NCBI RefSeq assembly: GCF_002198715.1
Contig: NZ_MWLK01000031.1
Span: forward strand, 44,700-108,699
Origin: Rhodomicrobium sp. R_RK_3
GTDB lineage: Bacteria; Pseudomonadota; Alphaproteobacteria; Rhizobiales; Rhodomicrobiaceae
Direction: 5' to 3'
Length of the DNA: 64,000 bases
Shown: piece by piece, positions 35,287-46,322 of the stretch
Position numbering within the stretch: the stretch's first letter is position 1
How the letters are laid out: the number at the start of each line of letters is the position of its first letter
Program-made: the position numbers and the translations under genes
Notes under the pieces: generated by a model
Seen by the model: only the letters and a program-made list of their open reading frames with translations
The model's database searches: none
Told to the model about the DNA's origin: nothing

Positions 35287-35469
35287 CCGCGTCCGGGCGG
35301 CGGGCGCCCAGCACCTTACGCATTGCATCCATTCCCCCGGAAGGGGGTAGAGGCCGGCTGGCGACAGCGCGGCAAGGGCGCCGCTTTGGCGCCCGGTCGA
35401 GCCGCGCCCAAAGCGCGGAGCGAGCGGACGAACACGACATACAAGGCACAAACAGATGGAGAAAATAAC

Positions 35470-36231
35470 ATGGAATTGTTTCGGTCTTCGCTGCTCCTGG
35501 TGGGCATCATGAGTGCGGCGCTTGCCTCAGGCCCGGCGGCCAACGCGGCCGAGCCCGTCAAGAATATCGTCATCGTCCACGGCGCCCTGGCGGATGGTTC
35601 GGGATGGCGCAAGGTCCACGACCTGCTCGCCGCCAAATCCTACAACGTCACCGTCGTGCAGCCGCCGATGACGACGCTGGAGGATGACGTCAAGGCCACC
35701 CATCGCATTCTCGACTTGCAGAACGGCCCCTCGATCCTGGTCGGCCATAGCTATGGCGGCATGATCATCACCGAGGCGGGCAATGCCAAGACCGTCGCCG
35801 GTCTCGTCTATATCGCGGCGTTCCAGCCCGATGCCGGCGAAACCCTGCTCGACCTCGCCGGCAAAACCCCGGCCGCGACGACCGGCATCAAGGCCACCGA
35901 GGACGGCTTCCTCTATCTCGATCCAAAAGTCTATGCCGCCGATTTCGCGGCCGATGTCCCCGCCGCGGAGGCCAGGTTCATGGCGAACTCTCAGGTCTTC
36001 CCGTCCAAGGCGGCCTTCGAGACCAAGATCAAGCAGCCTGCGTGGAAGAGCAAAAAGAGCTGGGCGCTGATCGCCGCCGACGACCGCGCCATTCACCCGG
36101 ACCTGATGCGGATGATGGCGAAGCGCGCCGGCAGCACCAGTGTCGAGGTCAAGGCCAGCCACGCCGTCTTCCTGTCCCAGCCGGACGCGGTCGCGGACCT
36201 GATCGACAAGGCCGCGCGCGCCACGCAGTAA
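35470..36231 (+). CDS. Exported alpha/beta hydrolase
   Basis: 253 aa. Signal peptide (LFRSSLLLVGIMSAALASGPAANA), then IVIVHGALADGSGWRKVHDLL, nucleophile Ser94 in VGHSYGG, acid around Asp204-205 (LIAADDRAIHPD) and His231 (ASHAVFLSQP). This is the small alpha/beta-hydrolase group related to esterases and MhpC/salicylate-esterase-like proteins; the substrate is unknown. GGAG precedes ATG 35470. Its terminator is at 36237-36264. Not obviously part of the acdS operon (183 bp gap). Confidence 0.85.
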   Translation: MELFRSSLLLVGIMSAALASGPAANAAEPVKNIVIVHGALADGSGWRKVHDLLAAKSYNVTVVQPPMTTLEDDVKATHRILDLQNGPSILVGHSYGGMIITEAGNAKTVAGLVYIAAFQPDAGETLLDLAGKTPAATTGIKATEDGFLYLDPKVYAADFAADVPAAEARFMANSQVFPSKAAFETKIKQPAWKSKKSWALIAADDRAIHPDLMRMMAKRAGSTSVEVKASHAVFLSQPDAVADLIDKAARATQ

Positions 36232-36236
36232 GCACG

Positions 36237-36264
36237 ATGCCCCCGGCTCGGCCGGGGGCATTTC
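36237..36264 (+). terminator. Terminator after the alpha/beta hydrolase gene
   Basis: ATGCCCCCGGC / GCCGGGGGCAT, perfect 11-bp stem with a TCG loop, followed by TTC, 5 nt after the stop. The U-tract is short. Confidence 0.65.
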
Positions 36265-36459
36265 ACGACGGCCCACTCTCAGGCATCGTTCACGGCCGCG
36301 CGCCTCCCGTGGCGATCGCGCCCTCCTGCAATTCGACGAAGCCGATCGGCTCTTCCGCGTTGAGCGGATCTGGATTGCGCCGCTTATGCAGCGAATTGAC
36401 AAATTCTGAAAATTTGCCCTCCTTATCGTGTCTCGATCTTGCGGCCGGAGAGGGACGGT

Positions 36460-37320
36460 ATGTTTCTGAGCTTCTACGCATCACATAGCTGCTATTCCCA
36501 TCCGGGAACAAATCTCGATATCTTATCGGGCGTTGATCGCACTCCGAAGGCAATCGCCGAGTGGGCCGCTTCGTTTCTCCAGCATCCGCGTGGGGCCGAG
36601 TCGAGGCTCAACGGCTTCAGTCCGGAACAGGCTGCACATCTGGAACTCCGCTCGGTCGCGGAGATCCTGGCCGTTGCGTCGAAGCAAAGCTTGCGCGCAG
36701 GGGAGAGTTCGGCGCCAAAGGTGGGCGGCGTCTGCCGGGATTTCGCGATCATGGCCGTCAGCCGCTTCCGGGCAGAGGGCATCCCGGCGCGTCTGCGCGT
36801 CGGTTTCGCTGACTACATCGTGCCGGACCGTTGGGAGGACCATTGGATTTGCGAATGGCACGACGGTCAGCGCTGGAACAGATTTGACGTGGAGTTTGCC
36901 GCGGGCGGTCAGTTGGATTTCGATCCGACCGACGTTCCCGGCACACGGTTTCTTACGGCAGGCGAGGCGTGGCGGCGCGTGGCTGACGACCCGGCGCATG
37001 GCGGTCGTTTCGGCGTCTGCAGTCTCAACCTGCAAGGCGAGTGGTTCATCGCCGGAAGCCTGTTTCGCGACATGGCGGCGTTACGAAAGCTTGAACTCAA
37101 GCCGTGGGATTACTGGGGGCTTGCAGCGAACCTCCCTTGGGTCTCATCGGACTGGCCATCGGATGTGAAAGCGATGCTTAACCTGTTGGCGCTGCAATTG
37201 ACGGATGCCGGCTTGCACCGGGTTGGCGGACCCGAGTCGCTTGCCGCATGGACCTTGCCCGATCAGGTCGTAAGCTATCCCAGAGGGGAGCCGGTGACAG
37301 TCTTGCTGCGCACCCCCTGA
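36460..37320 (+). CDS. Transglutaminase-like superfamily protein
   Basis: 286 aa, no signal peptide. Candidate triad Cys92 in GGVCRDFAIMAVSRFRAEGIPARLRVGF, His128 in WEDHWICEW and Asp143 in RFDVEF, in the order and spacing of microbial transglutaminase-like domains. The flanking GIPARLRVG is a hallmark. The activity (protease, amidase or cross-linker) cannot be told from sequence. Start at ATG 36460 with GAGAGGG just upstream; the frame also opens at TTG 36439. Base use is slightly less GC-rich than its neighbours. Confidence 0.78.
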   Translation: MFLSFYASHSCYSHPGTNLDILSGVDRTPKAIAEWAASFLQHPRGAESRLNGFSPEQAAHLELRSVAEILAVASKQSLRAGESSAPKVGGVCRDFAIMAVSRFRAEGIPARLRVGFADYIVPDRWEDHWICEWHDGQRWNRFDVEFAAGGQLDFDPTDVPGTRFLTAGEAWRRVADDPAHGGRFGVCSLNLQGEWFIAGSLFRDMAALRKLELKPWDYWGLAANLPWVSSDWPSDVKAMLNLLALQLTDAGLHRVGGPESLAAWTLPDQVVSYPRGEPVTVLLRTP

Positions 37321-37396
37321 AAATATGTCGGGGCGCCGCTGACTGTCGTTACGACTTTCAGCAATGGCCGCATTAAGCGCGACCCGACGTGTCCGC

Positions 37397-38617
37397 TCAG
37401 AAATACGCCTGTATCCCCGTCTGACCGCGTCCCAGGATCAGCGCGTGCACGTCATGGGTGCCCTCATAGGTGTTCACCGTCTCCAGATTCTGCGAGACGC
37501 GCATCACGTGATACTCCTCGGAAATGCCATTTCCTCCATGCATGTCGCGGGCCTCGCGGGCGATGGCGAGCGCCTTGCCGCAGCTATTGCGCTTCAGCAG
37601 TGAGATCGCGTCGACCGGCAGCCGGTCCTCGTCGTAGAGCCGACCGGCGCGCAGCACCGCTTGCAGGCCGATGGTGATCTCGGTCTGCATGTCGGCGAGC
37701 TTCTTCTGGATGAGCTGGTTGGCGGCGAGCGGGCGGCCGAATTGCTTGCGGTCGAGCGTATAGGCGAGCGCGCGGTGCCAGCAGAATTCAGCCGCGCCGA
37801 GCGCGCCCCAGGCGATGCCGTAACGCGCGCGGTTGAGGCAGCCGAACGGCCCCTTCAGGCCGGAGGCGTTCGGCAGCAAATTCTCCTCCGGCACGAAGGC
37901 GTCTTCCAGCACGATCTCGCCGGTGATCGAGGCGCGCAGCGACAGCTTGCCCTCGATCTTGGGCGTCGAGAAGCCGGGGGTGCCGCGCTCGACCAGGAAG
38001 CCGCGGATCTGGTCGCCATGCACCGGCGACTTGGCCCAGACCACGGCGACATCGGCGATCGGGCTGTTGGAAATCCAGGTCTTGGCCCCGTTCAGCCGGT
38101 AGCCGCCATCGACCCTTTCCGCCCGGGTGCGCATGCCGCCCGGATCGGAGCCCGCATCCGGCTCGGTGAGGCCGAAGCAGCCGACCCATTCGCCCGAGGC
38201 CAGTTTGGGCAGATATTTCAGCCGCTGCGCCTCGCTGCCATAGGCATGGATCGGATACATCACCAGCGAGGACTGCACGCTCATCGCCGAGCGGTAGCCG
38301 CTGTCGACGCGCTCGACTTCGCGCGCCACCAGCCCGTAAGAGACATAGCCGAGCCCTGCCCCGCCATAGGCTTCCGGGATGGTCGCGCCGAGCAGGCCCA
38401 GCGTGCCCATCTCGGTCATGATCTCACGGTCGAAGTGCTCTTCGCGGTAGGCGCTGATGACGCGCGGCATCAGCTTGTCCTGGGCATAGCCGCGCGCGGT
38501 GTCGCGCACCAGCCGCTCTTCCTCGGTGAGCTGATCCTCCAGCAGCAAAAGGTCGTCCCAGCCGGAGGCGAGGCGCGCGGCGGCGGCGCCGGGCTGTTCG
38601 GATTTGAGAGCGGTCAT
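37397..38617 (-). CDS. gcdH: Acyl-CoA dehydrogenase, glutaryl-CoA dehydrogenase-like
   Basis: 406 aa. Features: [47 protein letters not shown]-binding [16 protein letters not shown] and [22 protein letters not shown], and near residue 385 the catalytic base in [16 protein letters not shown]. The [10 protein letters not shown] and TYEGTHD signatures fit glutaryl-CoA dehydrogenase, which makes crotonyl-CoA and CO2 in lysine/aromatic breakdown. Assignment within the family is probable rather than proven. Start ATG 38617: GGAGG is 8 nt upstream, but only 2 nt from ATG 38623. The partner CoA-transferase is often adjacent to gcdH; here the nearest is about 4 kb away. Confidence 0.85.
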   Translation of the reverse strand: MTALKSEQPGAAAARLASGWDDLLLLEDQLTEEERLVRDTARGYAQDKLMPRVISAYREEHFDREIMTEMGTLGLLGATIPEAYGGAGLGYVSYGLVAREVERVDSGYRSAMSVQSSLVMYPIHAYGSEAQRLKYLPKLASGEWVGCFGLTEPDAGSDPGGMRTRAERVDGGYRLNGAKTWISNSPIADVAVVWAKSPVHGDQIRGFLVERGTPGFSTPKIEGKLSLRASITGEIVLEDAFVPEENLLPNASGLKGPFGCLNRARYGIAWGALGAAEFCWHRALAYTLDRKQFGRPLAANQLIQKKLADMQTEITIGLQAVLRAGRLYDEDRLPVDAISLLKRNSCGKALAIAREARDMHGGNGISEEYHVMRVSQNLETVNTYEGTHDVHALILGRGQTGIQAYF

Positions 38618-39005
38618 CGGCATATCCTCCAAGGCTCTGGCGCCGAGCGGATTTGGCTTGCCGCCCGCACCGCCCCGTTTTTGAAAGCGCGAGAGGCGCA
38701 TTGGCTGAAATCGTAAGGTGGTGCGCGTCTGAAAGATAGAGGCGTTTTACGCTTATGAAACAGGCGCGTCGGGTGACTTACCGCACGCCCGAGCGCTGTG
38801 AGTTTTGCGGCGGAAAGGTTCATTTTCGGTTCAGCGCCAGCGGCCTAGCCTCCGCGAGCTAGCGGATATCGGGGCCTTGGGACGCGGGCGAGAGGCGGGG
38901 ATTGCCGGGCGCTCTTTCATCGGCAATGACCAGCACGAACCGGCCGCTTGCCAGCGCGCTCCGCCGCCGGCATCCCGCAGACGCGCCAACCAATGGGAGT
39001 TGTCC
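38618..39005 (+). promoter_or_regulatory. 388-bp divergent promoter region with TTCA direct repeat
   Basis: No supported gene between gcdH and the small secreted gene. TTCATTTTCGG (38819-38829) is followed directly by TTCAGCGCCAG (38830-38840), placing TTCA (and GGTTCA) exactly 11 bp apart. A small GCTAGC-type dyad follows at about 38854-38873. The secreted-protein start has GGGAG 7 nt upstream. Confidence 0.45.
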
Positions 39006-39371
39006 ATGCGCTATCTGACGACCGCGTTCCTTGCCATTCTGCTCAGCCTTTCGCTCGCGGGCGGCGCCTCCGCCACGCAGCCATCCGCCCCCACATTGAC
39101 GCTGAAGGATTTCACCGCCGCGTCACCAGCCACCAAGGTCGACTATCGCGACTATTGCGTGCGGCAATATTTCAAGTGCCGGCATTTCTCCGACGGCGGC
39201 TATGAATTCCGCAAATGTATGCAGTGGAAGGGCTGCTGGGAGGCCTATGTCGAATATAAGGAGCGGCATTCGGAGAATAGCTGCCGCGACTGGCGCCATA
39301 CCTGCGCCGAGAATTGGGGCCGCGGCACCGACGATTTCTACGGCTGCCTGCGATATCACGGCTGCGATTGA
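39006..39371 (+). CDS. Small exported Cys-rich protein
   Basis: 121 aa. Signal peptide MRYLTTAFLAILLSLSLAGGASA. The mature part has eight cysteines spaced through aromatic, charged sequence: DYCVRQYFKCRHF, FRKCMQWKGCWEAY, NSCRDWRHTCAENWG and DFYGCLRYHGCD. The last three look like repeats of a C-x4-6-C unit, compatible with four disulfides. No named family recognised. GGGAG before ATG 39006; bidirectional terminator at 39395-39427. Confidence 0.72.
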   Translation: MRYLTTAFLAILLSLSLAGGASATQPSAPTLTLKDFTAASPATKVDYRDYCVRQYFKCRHFSDGGYEFRKCMQWKGCWEAYVEYKERHSENSCRDWRHTCAENWGRGTDDFYGCLRYHGCD

Positions 39372-39394
39372 AGCGGCACCCGCCAGCACGAATG

Positions 39395-39427
39395 AAACGG
39401 CCTCCACTCGGAGGCCGTTTTCGTTTG
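39395..39427. terminator. Bidirectional terminator between the secreted gene and lon
   Basis: AAACGGCCTCC / GGAGGCCGTTT, perfect 11-bp stem with a 4-nt loop, flanked by T-rich sequence on the plus side and A-rich (T on minus) on the other. It lies in the 71-bp gap between convergent stops. Confidence 0.85.
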
Positions 39428-39442
39428 ATCGCGCGGAACGCC

Positions 39443-41845
<2,403 letters not shown>

Positions 41846-41858
41846 TGTCGGGCGCTCC

Positions 41859-42275
41859 TTATCGTTGCTCGGAGAATTTGCGCAGGGAGATGACGAGACA
41901 TCCATCCGCCATGCGCTTGGCGATCTGGTCGTAACGGCCGCGCGGCAGCGGAATGCGGCGGCGGAAGCGGCCTTGCGGCAATTCCAGCCGGTGCACCATG
42001 GCGTGATGCAGCTCGGCCGGAATGAGGCGCGCGCCGGCAATCACCAGCTCGGCGCCCTCGATGGCGAGCTCGACATGCTCCTGGTCGACGCCCGGCAGCG
42101 CCACATAGATGACGACATGGCTGTCGGTCTCGAAAACATCCGCGGGGGGTTCCCAGGCGGGGGCTTGGTAGGTGCCGGCCTGCGGCTGGAAAAGCTGGCG
42201 GTGCAGCCGCTCGGCGCGCATCAGCATCTCGCACGCCTCCGACCACATCCAGCGTTCGGTATCCTTGATCGCCAT
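41859..42275 (-). CDS. Small heat-shock protein (Hsp20/alpha-crystallin family)
   Basis: 138 aa. N-terminal helical arm (WMWSEACEMLMRAERLHRQLFQ), then the alpha-crystallin beta-sandwich: PPADVFETDSHVVIYVALPGVDQEHVELAIEGAELVIAGAR, HRLELPQGRFRRRIPLP and DGCLVISLRKFSEQ. The C-terminal I-x-I anchor is not evident. A holdase that keeps proteins soluble under stress. Followed 13 nt later by lon, so holding and degradation are expressed together. Hairpins lie upstream at 42292-42307 and 42358-42387. Confidence 0.88.
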   Translation of the reverse strand: MAIKDTERWMWSEACEMLMRAERLHRQLFQPQAGTYQAPAWEPPADVFETDSHVVIYVALPGVDQEHVELAIEGAELVIAGARLIPAELHHAMVHRLELPQGRFRRRIPLPRGRYDQIAKRMADGCLVISLRKFSEQR

Positions 42276-42357
42276 CTCAACCCGTCAATCCCGGCCGTTG
42301 GCGGCCGTCCGATTTCTCTATGCGGTGGGAAGAATTACTTGCCGAACCCCTGTCCGC

Positions 42358-42387
42358 CGCGCCGGCGCAATGCGTTCCGCCGGCGCG
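42358..42387. promoter_or_regulatory. 10-bp inverted repeat upstream of hsp20
   Basis: CGCGCCGGCG / CGCCGGCGCG, perfect, 10-nt loop, 82-112 nt before the hsp20 start. A second 6-bp hairpin CGGCCG-TTGG-CGGCCG lies at 42292-42307. These could be 5'-leader structure or an operator; the sequence does not decide. Confidence 0.4.
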
Positions 42388-42484
42388 ATCATGCCCCGCT
42401 TCGGCTCGACGGACAATATGTAAGGCGGGAGACGGGAAAAGCAACGAACAGGCAGCGGGAAGGTGAAGGACGGCGGCCTCCGGC

Positions 42485-43642
42485 TTAAAATGGCGGAGAA
42501 AATTCAGCGCGTTGCGCGACCGTTCGGGCGCTTCGGTCGAGAAAGTCCCAGCGCCCGATCACCTCGGCCGCCGCAGCGTTGCCCTCTGCATTCCAATGCG
42601 GATCGCAGGCGTGGAAGAGACCGTCGAGCCGCGCGTCGGCCTTCAGGCCGCCCAGCAGATCGACATATTGGATGTTGAGCCTCGCGCTGAGGGCCGACAG
42701 GCGCTCCACCAGCGGCGGCACGCGCTGCTCGCGGGCGGCGCGCCGGTAGTCGCTGCGCCGGGCGATGGTGACGACCAGCACCGGCCGGGGCGCCGCCAGG
42801 GCGGCGATCTGCTCGATGCCGTAGCGGAGGCGGTCGAACTGGGCTTCGGTGAAGTCGAAATAGAGCGAGGGCGCCGGCAAGGCTGCGCCGTCCGCCGGCC
42901 CTACCGGCTTTGGCGCCTTGAAATAGGCTTTGAAATAGGAATAGGCCTTCGCCGTGTAGGTGAACTCGCTAAGCGCCGCTTCGAAGGCCTGGCCGAATTC
43001 GCGCAAGCGAGCCTTGGCCATGGTCTCGTTATGATAGGTCAGCCGGTAATCCGGGTAGGAGCCGACCAGATAGGGCCGGTAGCGGTCACCGAACACCGTC
43101 TTGGCGTTGGCGAAATCATCATCGGCGAAATCATTGTCGGGCAGCACGCTCAGGATGACGGCGTCGTGCTCGAAACGGCTGGCCAGCGTCTTGTAGAGCA
43201 GCCAGGACTGCGTCACGCCGAAATTGCCGGAGGTGCCGAAATTGAGATGCGCAATGCCGGTCTGGGCTTCGAGCCGGTCGGTCAGCCGCTCCCGGTCGGC
43301 GACGCCGTAGCCCTCCACGAACGAGTCGCCCAGCACGACCACCCTCGGCTGGTCGGCGGTCAGATCTCGCGCGCGGTCGCGCATGCCGTGGGCGTTGCTG
43401 GCGTAGGTGACGTCGAAGCAGGATTTGACGTGCCGGTACTGGCTGTTCGCCGGATGCCAGACCCCGAAGGCGGGATCGATATCGGCCCAGAACGGCTTGG
43501 CATTGGCGATGCTGTAGCTCGGCAGGTCGATGCGAAGCAGATTGGCCTTCGACGCCAGGAACAGCGCCAGCTCCAGGAAGAGCATGGTTAGGATCGCGTT
43601 AAACGCGATGAGCCGCAGCGGTTTCGTTGGCCTGTCTCCCAC
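42485..43642 (-). CDS. Membrane-anchored SGNH/GDSL hydrolase-like protein
   Basis: About 385 aa. One N-terminal membrane helix (LRLIAFNAILTMLFLELALFLA), then block I GDSFVEG with Ser107, Gly in NFGTSGNFGVTQ, Asn in SVLPDNDFAD, and the final DPHWNAEGN with Asp/His, i.e. the SGNH catalytic set. The family includes esterases and O-acetyltransferase partners acting on polysaccharides; location would be periplasmic. The start is uncertain. The frame runs open to 44017, but an intergenic-type palindrome (43647-43667) lies just upstream and the sequence beyond it is not protein-like, so GTG 43642 is used. Confidence 0.72.
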   Translation of the reverse strand: MGDRPTKPLRLIAFNAILTMLFLELALFLASKANLLRIDLPSYSIANAKPFWADIDPAFGVWHPANSQYRHVKSCFDVTYASNAHGMRDRARDLTADQPRVVVLGDSFVEGYGVADRERLTDRLEAQTGIAHLNFGTSGNFGVTQSWLLYKTLASRFEHDAVILSVLPDNDFADDDFANAKTVFGDRYRPYLVGSYPDYRLTYHNETMAKARLREFGQAFEAALSEFTYTAKAYSYFKAYFKAPKPVGPADGAALPAPSLYFDFTEAQFDRLRYGIEQIAALAAPRPVLVVTIARRSDYRRAAREQRVPPLVERLSALSARLNIQYVDLLGGLKADARLDGLFHACDPHWNAEGNAAAAEVIGRWDFLDRSARTVAQRAEFSPPF

Positions 43643-44058
43643 CCGGGGCCGGAGCGAGGCTCCGGCCAGCACCCCTCGAAGACCGGTCTTTTTCTTGGCG
43701 AATGACGCGGCAACTTCAGGGATATCTTCGCAGGCAAAACAGTCGGCAGTGCGGTCTACCGGCGAATGTTTGCGGCTGAACTCGGGCGGAAAGACGCCCG
43801 TGGGCCGCTTATGGGAAAGCGCGGCGCACCGGCGCCCGGGACCCCGCTGCATCCGCCATGCGCCCTGCTCATGCCTGCGCTTCCCGGCGGCCTCTTCCGC
43901 GAGCGCTTGGGGCCGAACCCGTTTCGTGATAAATCTCCGCTCGATCGAACAAGCGTGACCGGTGCGGCGTTGCTCTGTTTGGCGGTTCGGCACAGCCTGA
44001 CAAAGCGGAACGATCATCCGGTAGCCAAACCAAGCCTTGGGCCAACAGGGAGTGACCC
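43643..44058. other. Gap between SGNH hydrolase and cysE
   Basis: 416 bp without a supported gene. It contains a perfect 9-bp palindrome GGCCGGAGC-GAG-GCTCCGGCC at 43647-43667 that resembles the dispersed intergenic repeats. The remainder is GC-rich, with an open but unconvincing frame on the minus strand. Confidence 0.5.
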
Positions 44059-44907
44059 ATGCCGAGTCCTGCGAAGAAGCACAGTTCCAAGATCCAGGCC
44101 TATGACCCGATCTGGCAGCAGATCAGGGCCGAGGCCGAGGAAATCACGCGGCGCGAGCCGGCGCTGGCCAGCTTCATCCTGGCCAATGTGCTCAATCACG
44201 GCCGCCTCGAAGACGCCATCTGCCACCGGCTGGCGCAGCGTCTTGGCCATGACGACGTCAACGCCGACCTGATCGGCCAGACGTTTGAGCGCGTGCTCGG
44301 CGAGGATCCCGGCATCGGCGCCGCCTTCCGCGTCGATCTCTCCGCCGTCGCGGACCGCGATCCGGCCTGCAAGCGCCAGATCGAGCCGCTGCTTTACTAC
44401 AAGGGCTTTCACGCGCTGGAGACGCATCGCTTCGCCCATTGGCTGTTCACCAATGGCGAGAAGGATTTCGCGCTCTATCTGCAGAGCCAGTCCTCGCGCG
44501 TCTTCGATGTCGACATTCATCCGGCCGCCCGCATCGGGCGCGGCATCATGCTGGATCATGCGACCGGCATCGTCATCGGCGAAACGGCGGCGATCGGCGA
44601 TATGAGCTCGCTGCTGCACGGCGTGACGCTCGGCGGCAGCGGCAAGGAGGATGGCGACCGGCATCCCAAGGTGGGGCGCTGCGTGATGATCGGGGCCGGC
44701 GCGAAAATCCTAGGCAATATTACGGTGGGGGATTGCGCGCGGGTTGCGGCGGGCAGCGTGGTGCTGAAGGATGTGCCGACGAACACAACGGTGGCCGGCG
44801 TGCCGGCGCGGGTGGTGGGCGTCGCCGGCTGCACCGAACCGGGGCGGACCATGAACCAGATGCTCGGGCTTGACGCTTCCGACGCAACGGGCGAAACAGA
44901 GCGCTGA
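44059..44907 (+). CDS. cysE: Serine O-acetyltransferase
   Basis: 282 aa. N-terminal helical domain (PIWQQIRAEAEEITRREPALASFILANVLNHGRLEDAICHRLAQRL) and C-terminal left-handed beta helix of hexapeptide repeats (IHPAARIGRGIMLDHATGIVIGETAAIGD, then LLHGVTLGGSGKEDGDRHPKVG). LDHATG and HGVTLGG carry the catalytic Asp/His. Makes O-acetylserine from acetyl-CoA and serine for cysteine synthesis. GGGAGTGA precedes ATG 44059. Followed by the DUF3126 gene, a common neighbour in rhizobia. Confidence 0.95.
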   Translation: MPSPAKKHSSKIQAYDPIWQQIRAEAEEITRREPALASFILANVLNHGRLEDAICHRLAQRLGHDDVNADLIGQTFERVLGEDPGIGAAFRVDLSAVADRDPACKRQIEPLLYYKGFHALETHRFAHWLFTNGEKDFALYLQSQSSRVFDVDIHPAARIGRGIMLDHATGIVIGETAAIGDMSSLLHGVTLGGSGKEDGDRHPKVGRCVMIGAGAKILGNITVGDCARVAAGSVVLKDVPTNTTVAGVPARVVGVAGCTEPGRTMNQMLGLDASDATGETER

Positions 44908-45046
44908 AGCGACGGGCATGATCGCCTCAGCGGACGACGATGTCTGAGCCTTATTGATTTCGCATGATGTAAGGGACGATGCCCATCTCCGCTTTCGCGG
45001 GGAGCAAGCCTCCTCCCCCCTCGTGCTCACCCCGGCAGGAACCCCA

Positions 45047-45259
45047 ATGACCCGCGACGAACTCAGCCAGTTGGAAAAATATCTCCGCAAGACCTTTCAG
45101 ACCGAGTCGATCGACGTGCGCCAGCGGCCGAAGAAAAAGGACTCCGCCGAGGTCTATGTCGCGGACGAATTTGTCGGCGTGGTCTACCGGGACGATGAGG
45201 ATGGCGAGGTGTCCTATCAGTTCCAGATGGCCATCCTGGAACTCGATCTCGCCTCTTGA
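45047..45259 (+). CDS. DUF3126 family small protein
   Basis: 70 aa: acidic/basic helix MTRDELSQLEKYLRKTFQT, then RQRPKKKDSAEVYVADEFVGVVYRDDEDGEVSYQFQMAILELDL, a short beta-sheet domain. This matches the small alphaproteobacterial DUF3126 family of unknown function that often follows cysE. ATG 45047 has AGGA 8 nt upstream. Cytosolic, no signal peptide. Confidence 0.85.
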   Translation: MTRDELSQLEKYLRKTFQTESIDVRQRPKKKDSAEVYVADEFVGVVYRDDEDGEVSYQFQMAILELDLAS

Positions 45260-45473
45260 GCAAGGGCCGGGGCTGATGCGCAGTCCCGCCCGCCGATCTC
45301 CCGCACTTGCCGTATTCTAGAATATTGACGACAATCGAAACGATGCGTGTTTGCGCAGCGCGGTTTCTTGCATACTTGCGCCTGATCAGCGCGCTTCCGA
45401 TTTCGCATCAGATTTCTTGAATTCCGGCCGATTGCCCCTCGGAGCGGTCCCCGGCTTGAGCTAGGACGCCAAC

Positions 45474-46004
45474 GTGCCGCTATACGATCTGGATGGCATC
45501 GCTCCGATTACGCCCGCCAATGCCGAATTCTGGGTCGCGCCAGACGCGGTGGTGGTCGGCGCGGTCAGGCTCGACCGCAATAGCAGCGTCTGGTTCGGCG
45601 CGGTGCTGCGGGGCGACAATGAGCTGATCCATGTCGGCGAAGGCAGCAATGTCCAGGACCGCTGCGTGCTGCATACCGACCCGGGCTATCCGCTGACCAT
45701 CGGCACCGGCTGCACCATCGGCCACGGAGCCATCCTGCATGGCTGCACCATCGGCGAGAACAGCCTGATCGGCATGGGGGCGGTGCTGCTGAACGGGGCG
45801 CGCATCGGGCGAAACTGCATCATCGGCGCCCATGCGCTGATTCCGGAAGGCAAGGTCATCCCCGACAATTCGCTGGTGATGGGCTCGCCCGGCCGCGTGG
45901 CGCGCACGCTCGGCGAGGAGGAAGCCGCCCTGCTGCGCAAGACCGCGCAGAACTATCAGCGCAATTGGCGGCGCTTCGCCAAGGGGCTGACTCTACGCAC
46001 GTAG
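45474..46004 (+). CDS. Gamma-carbonic anhydrase family protein
   Basis: 176 aa left-handed beta helix. Zinc-ligand histidines His67, His84 and His89 ([20 protein letters not shown]), with [19 protein letters not shown] and [16 protein letters not shown] in the repeats, then a C-terminal helix. Such proteins (YrdA/PaaY/Cam-like) are trimeric; CO2 hydration is possible, but many members are inactive or act elsewhere. GTG start at 45474, ribosome site weak. A 12-bp palindrome TATTCTAGAATA (45313-45324) lies in its upstream region. Confidence 0.88.
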   Translation: MPLYDLDGIAPITPANAEFWVAPDAVVVGAVRLDRNSSVWFGAVLRGDNELIHVGEGSNVQDRCVLHTDPGYPLTIGTGCTIGHGAILHGCTIGENSLIGMGAVLLNGARIGRNCIIGAHALIPEGKVIPDNSLVMGSPGRVARTLGEEEAALLRKTAQNYQRNWRRFAKGLTLRT

Positions 46005-46322
46005 AGCCGCGACCGGCGGGCGATAAATATTTCGTGATCTCAGTGCCTTGGACCGCATTCCGAAGATTTTGGTCGAACTTGAGATCACGAGAAGTTGAAC
46101 TTCTGCCGTGCTCAGTGCGGCATCTTTCGTGAAGATTTGGAGAGTTTGGAAGGCGGCGCCCCGTTCGCAAGCGGGCGATCCGTGTGATTCCCCCTTGGCG
46201 CACCTGGGAGAAGGGGGTGCGAGCCGGCGTTTGGGGGGCCGCCGGCTCGCTAACGAGCCCGGAAGGGGCAGGGTATGAGGGGCGAGGGATCCGGGCCCGA
46301 AACTCATATACGGATTACATTG
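46005..46322. other. Gap with an 11-bp long-range inverted repeat
   Basis: 318 bp between convergent genes, no supported gene. TCGTGATCTCA (46032-46042) is exactly inverted at 46080-46090, with a nested GACC/GGTC. GAGCCGGC (46221-46228)/GCCGGCTC (46241-46248) forms another hairpin. These could be transcript-end structures or a small non-coding element. Confidence 0.45.

Noticed and set aside
36290-36553. Minus-strand 87-codon frame as a gene remnant
   Set aside because: Part of it reads protein-like, but there is no ribosome site, it overlaps the transglutaminase-like gene start, and I cannot link it to a family.
42276-42360. ROSE or fourU RNA thermometer before hsp20
   Set aside because: Hairpins exist, but no anti-ribosome-site U(U/C)GCU or four-U stretch pairs with a ribosome site near the start codon.
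43643-44017. 125-residue N-terminal extension of the SGNH hydrolase
   Set aside because: It crosses an intergenic-type palindrome (43647-43667), lacks protein-like character and would bury the membrane helix.
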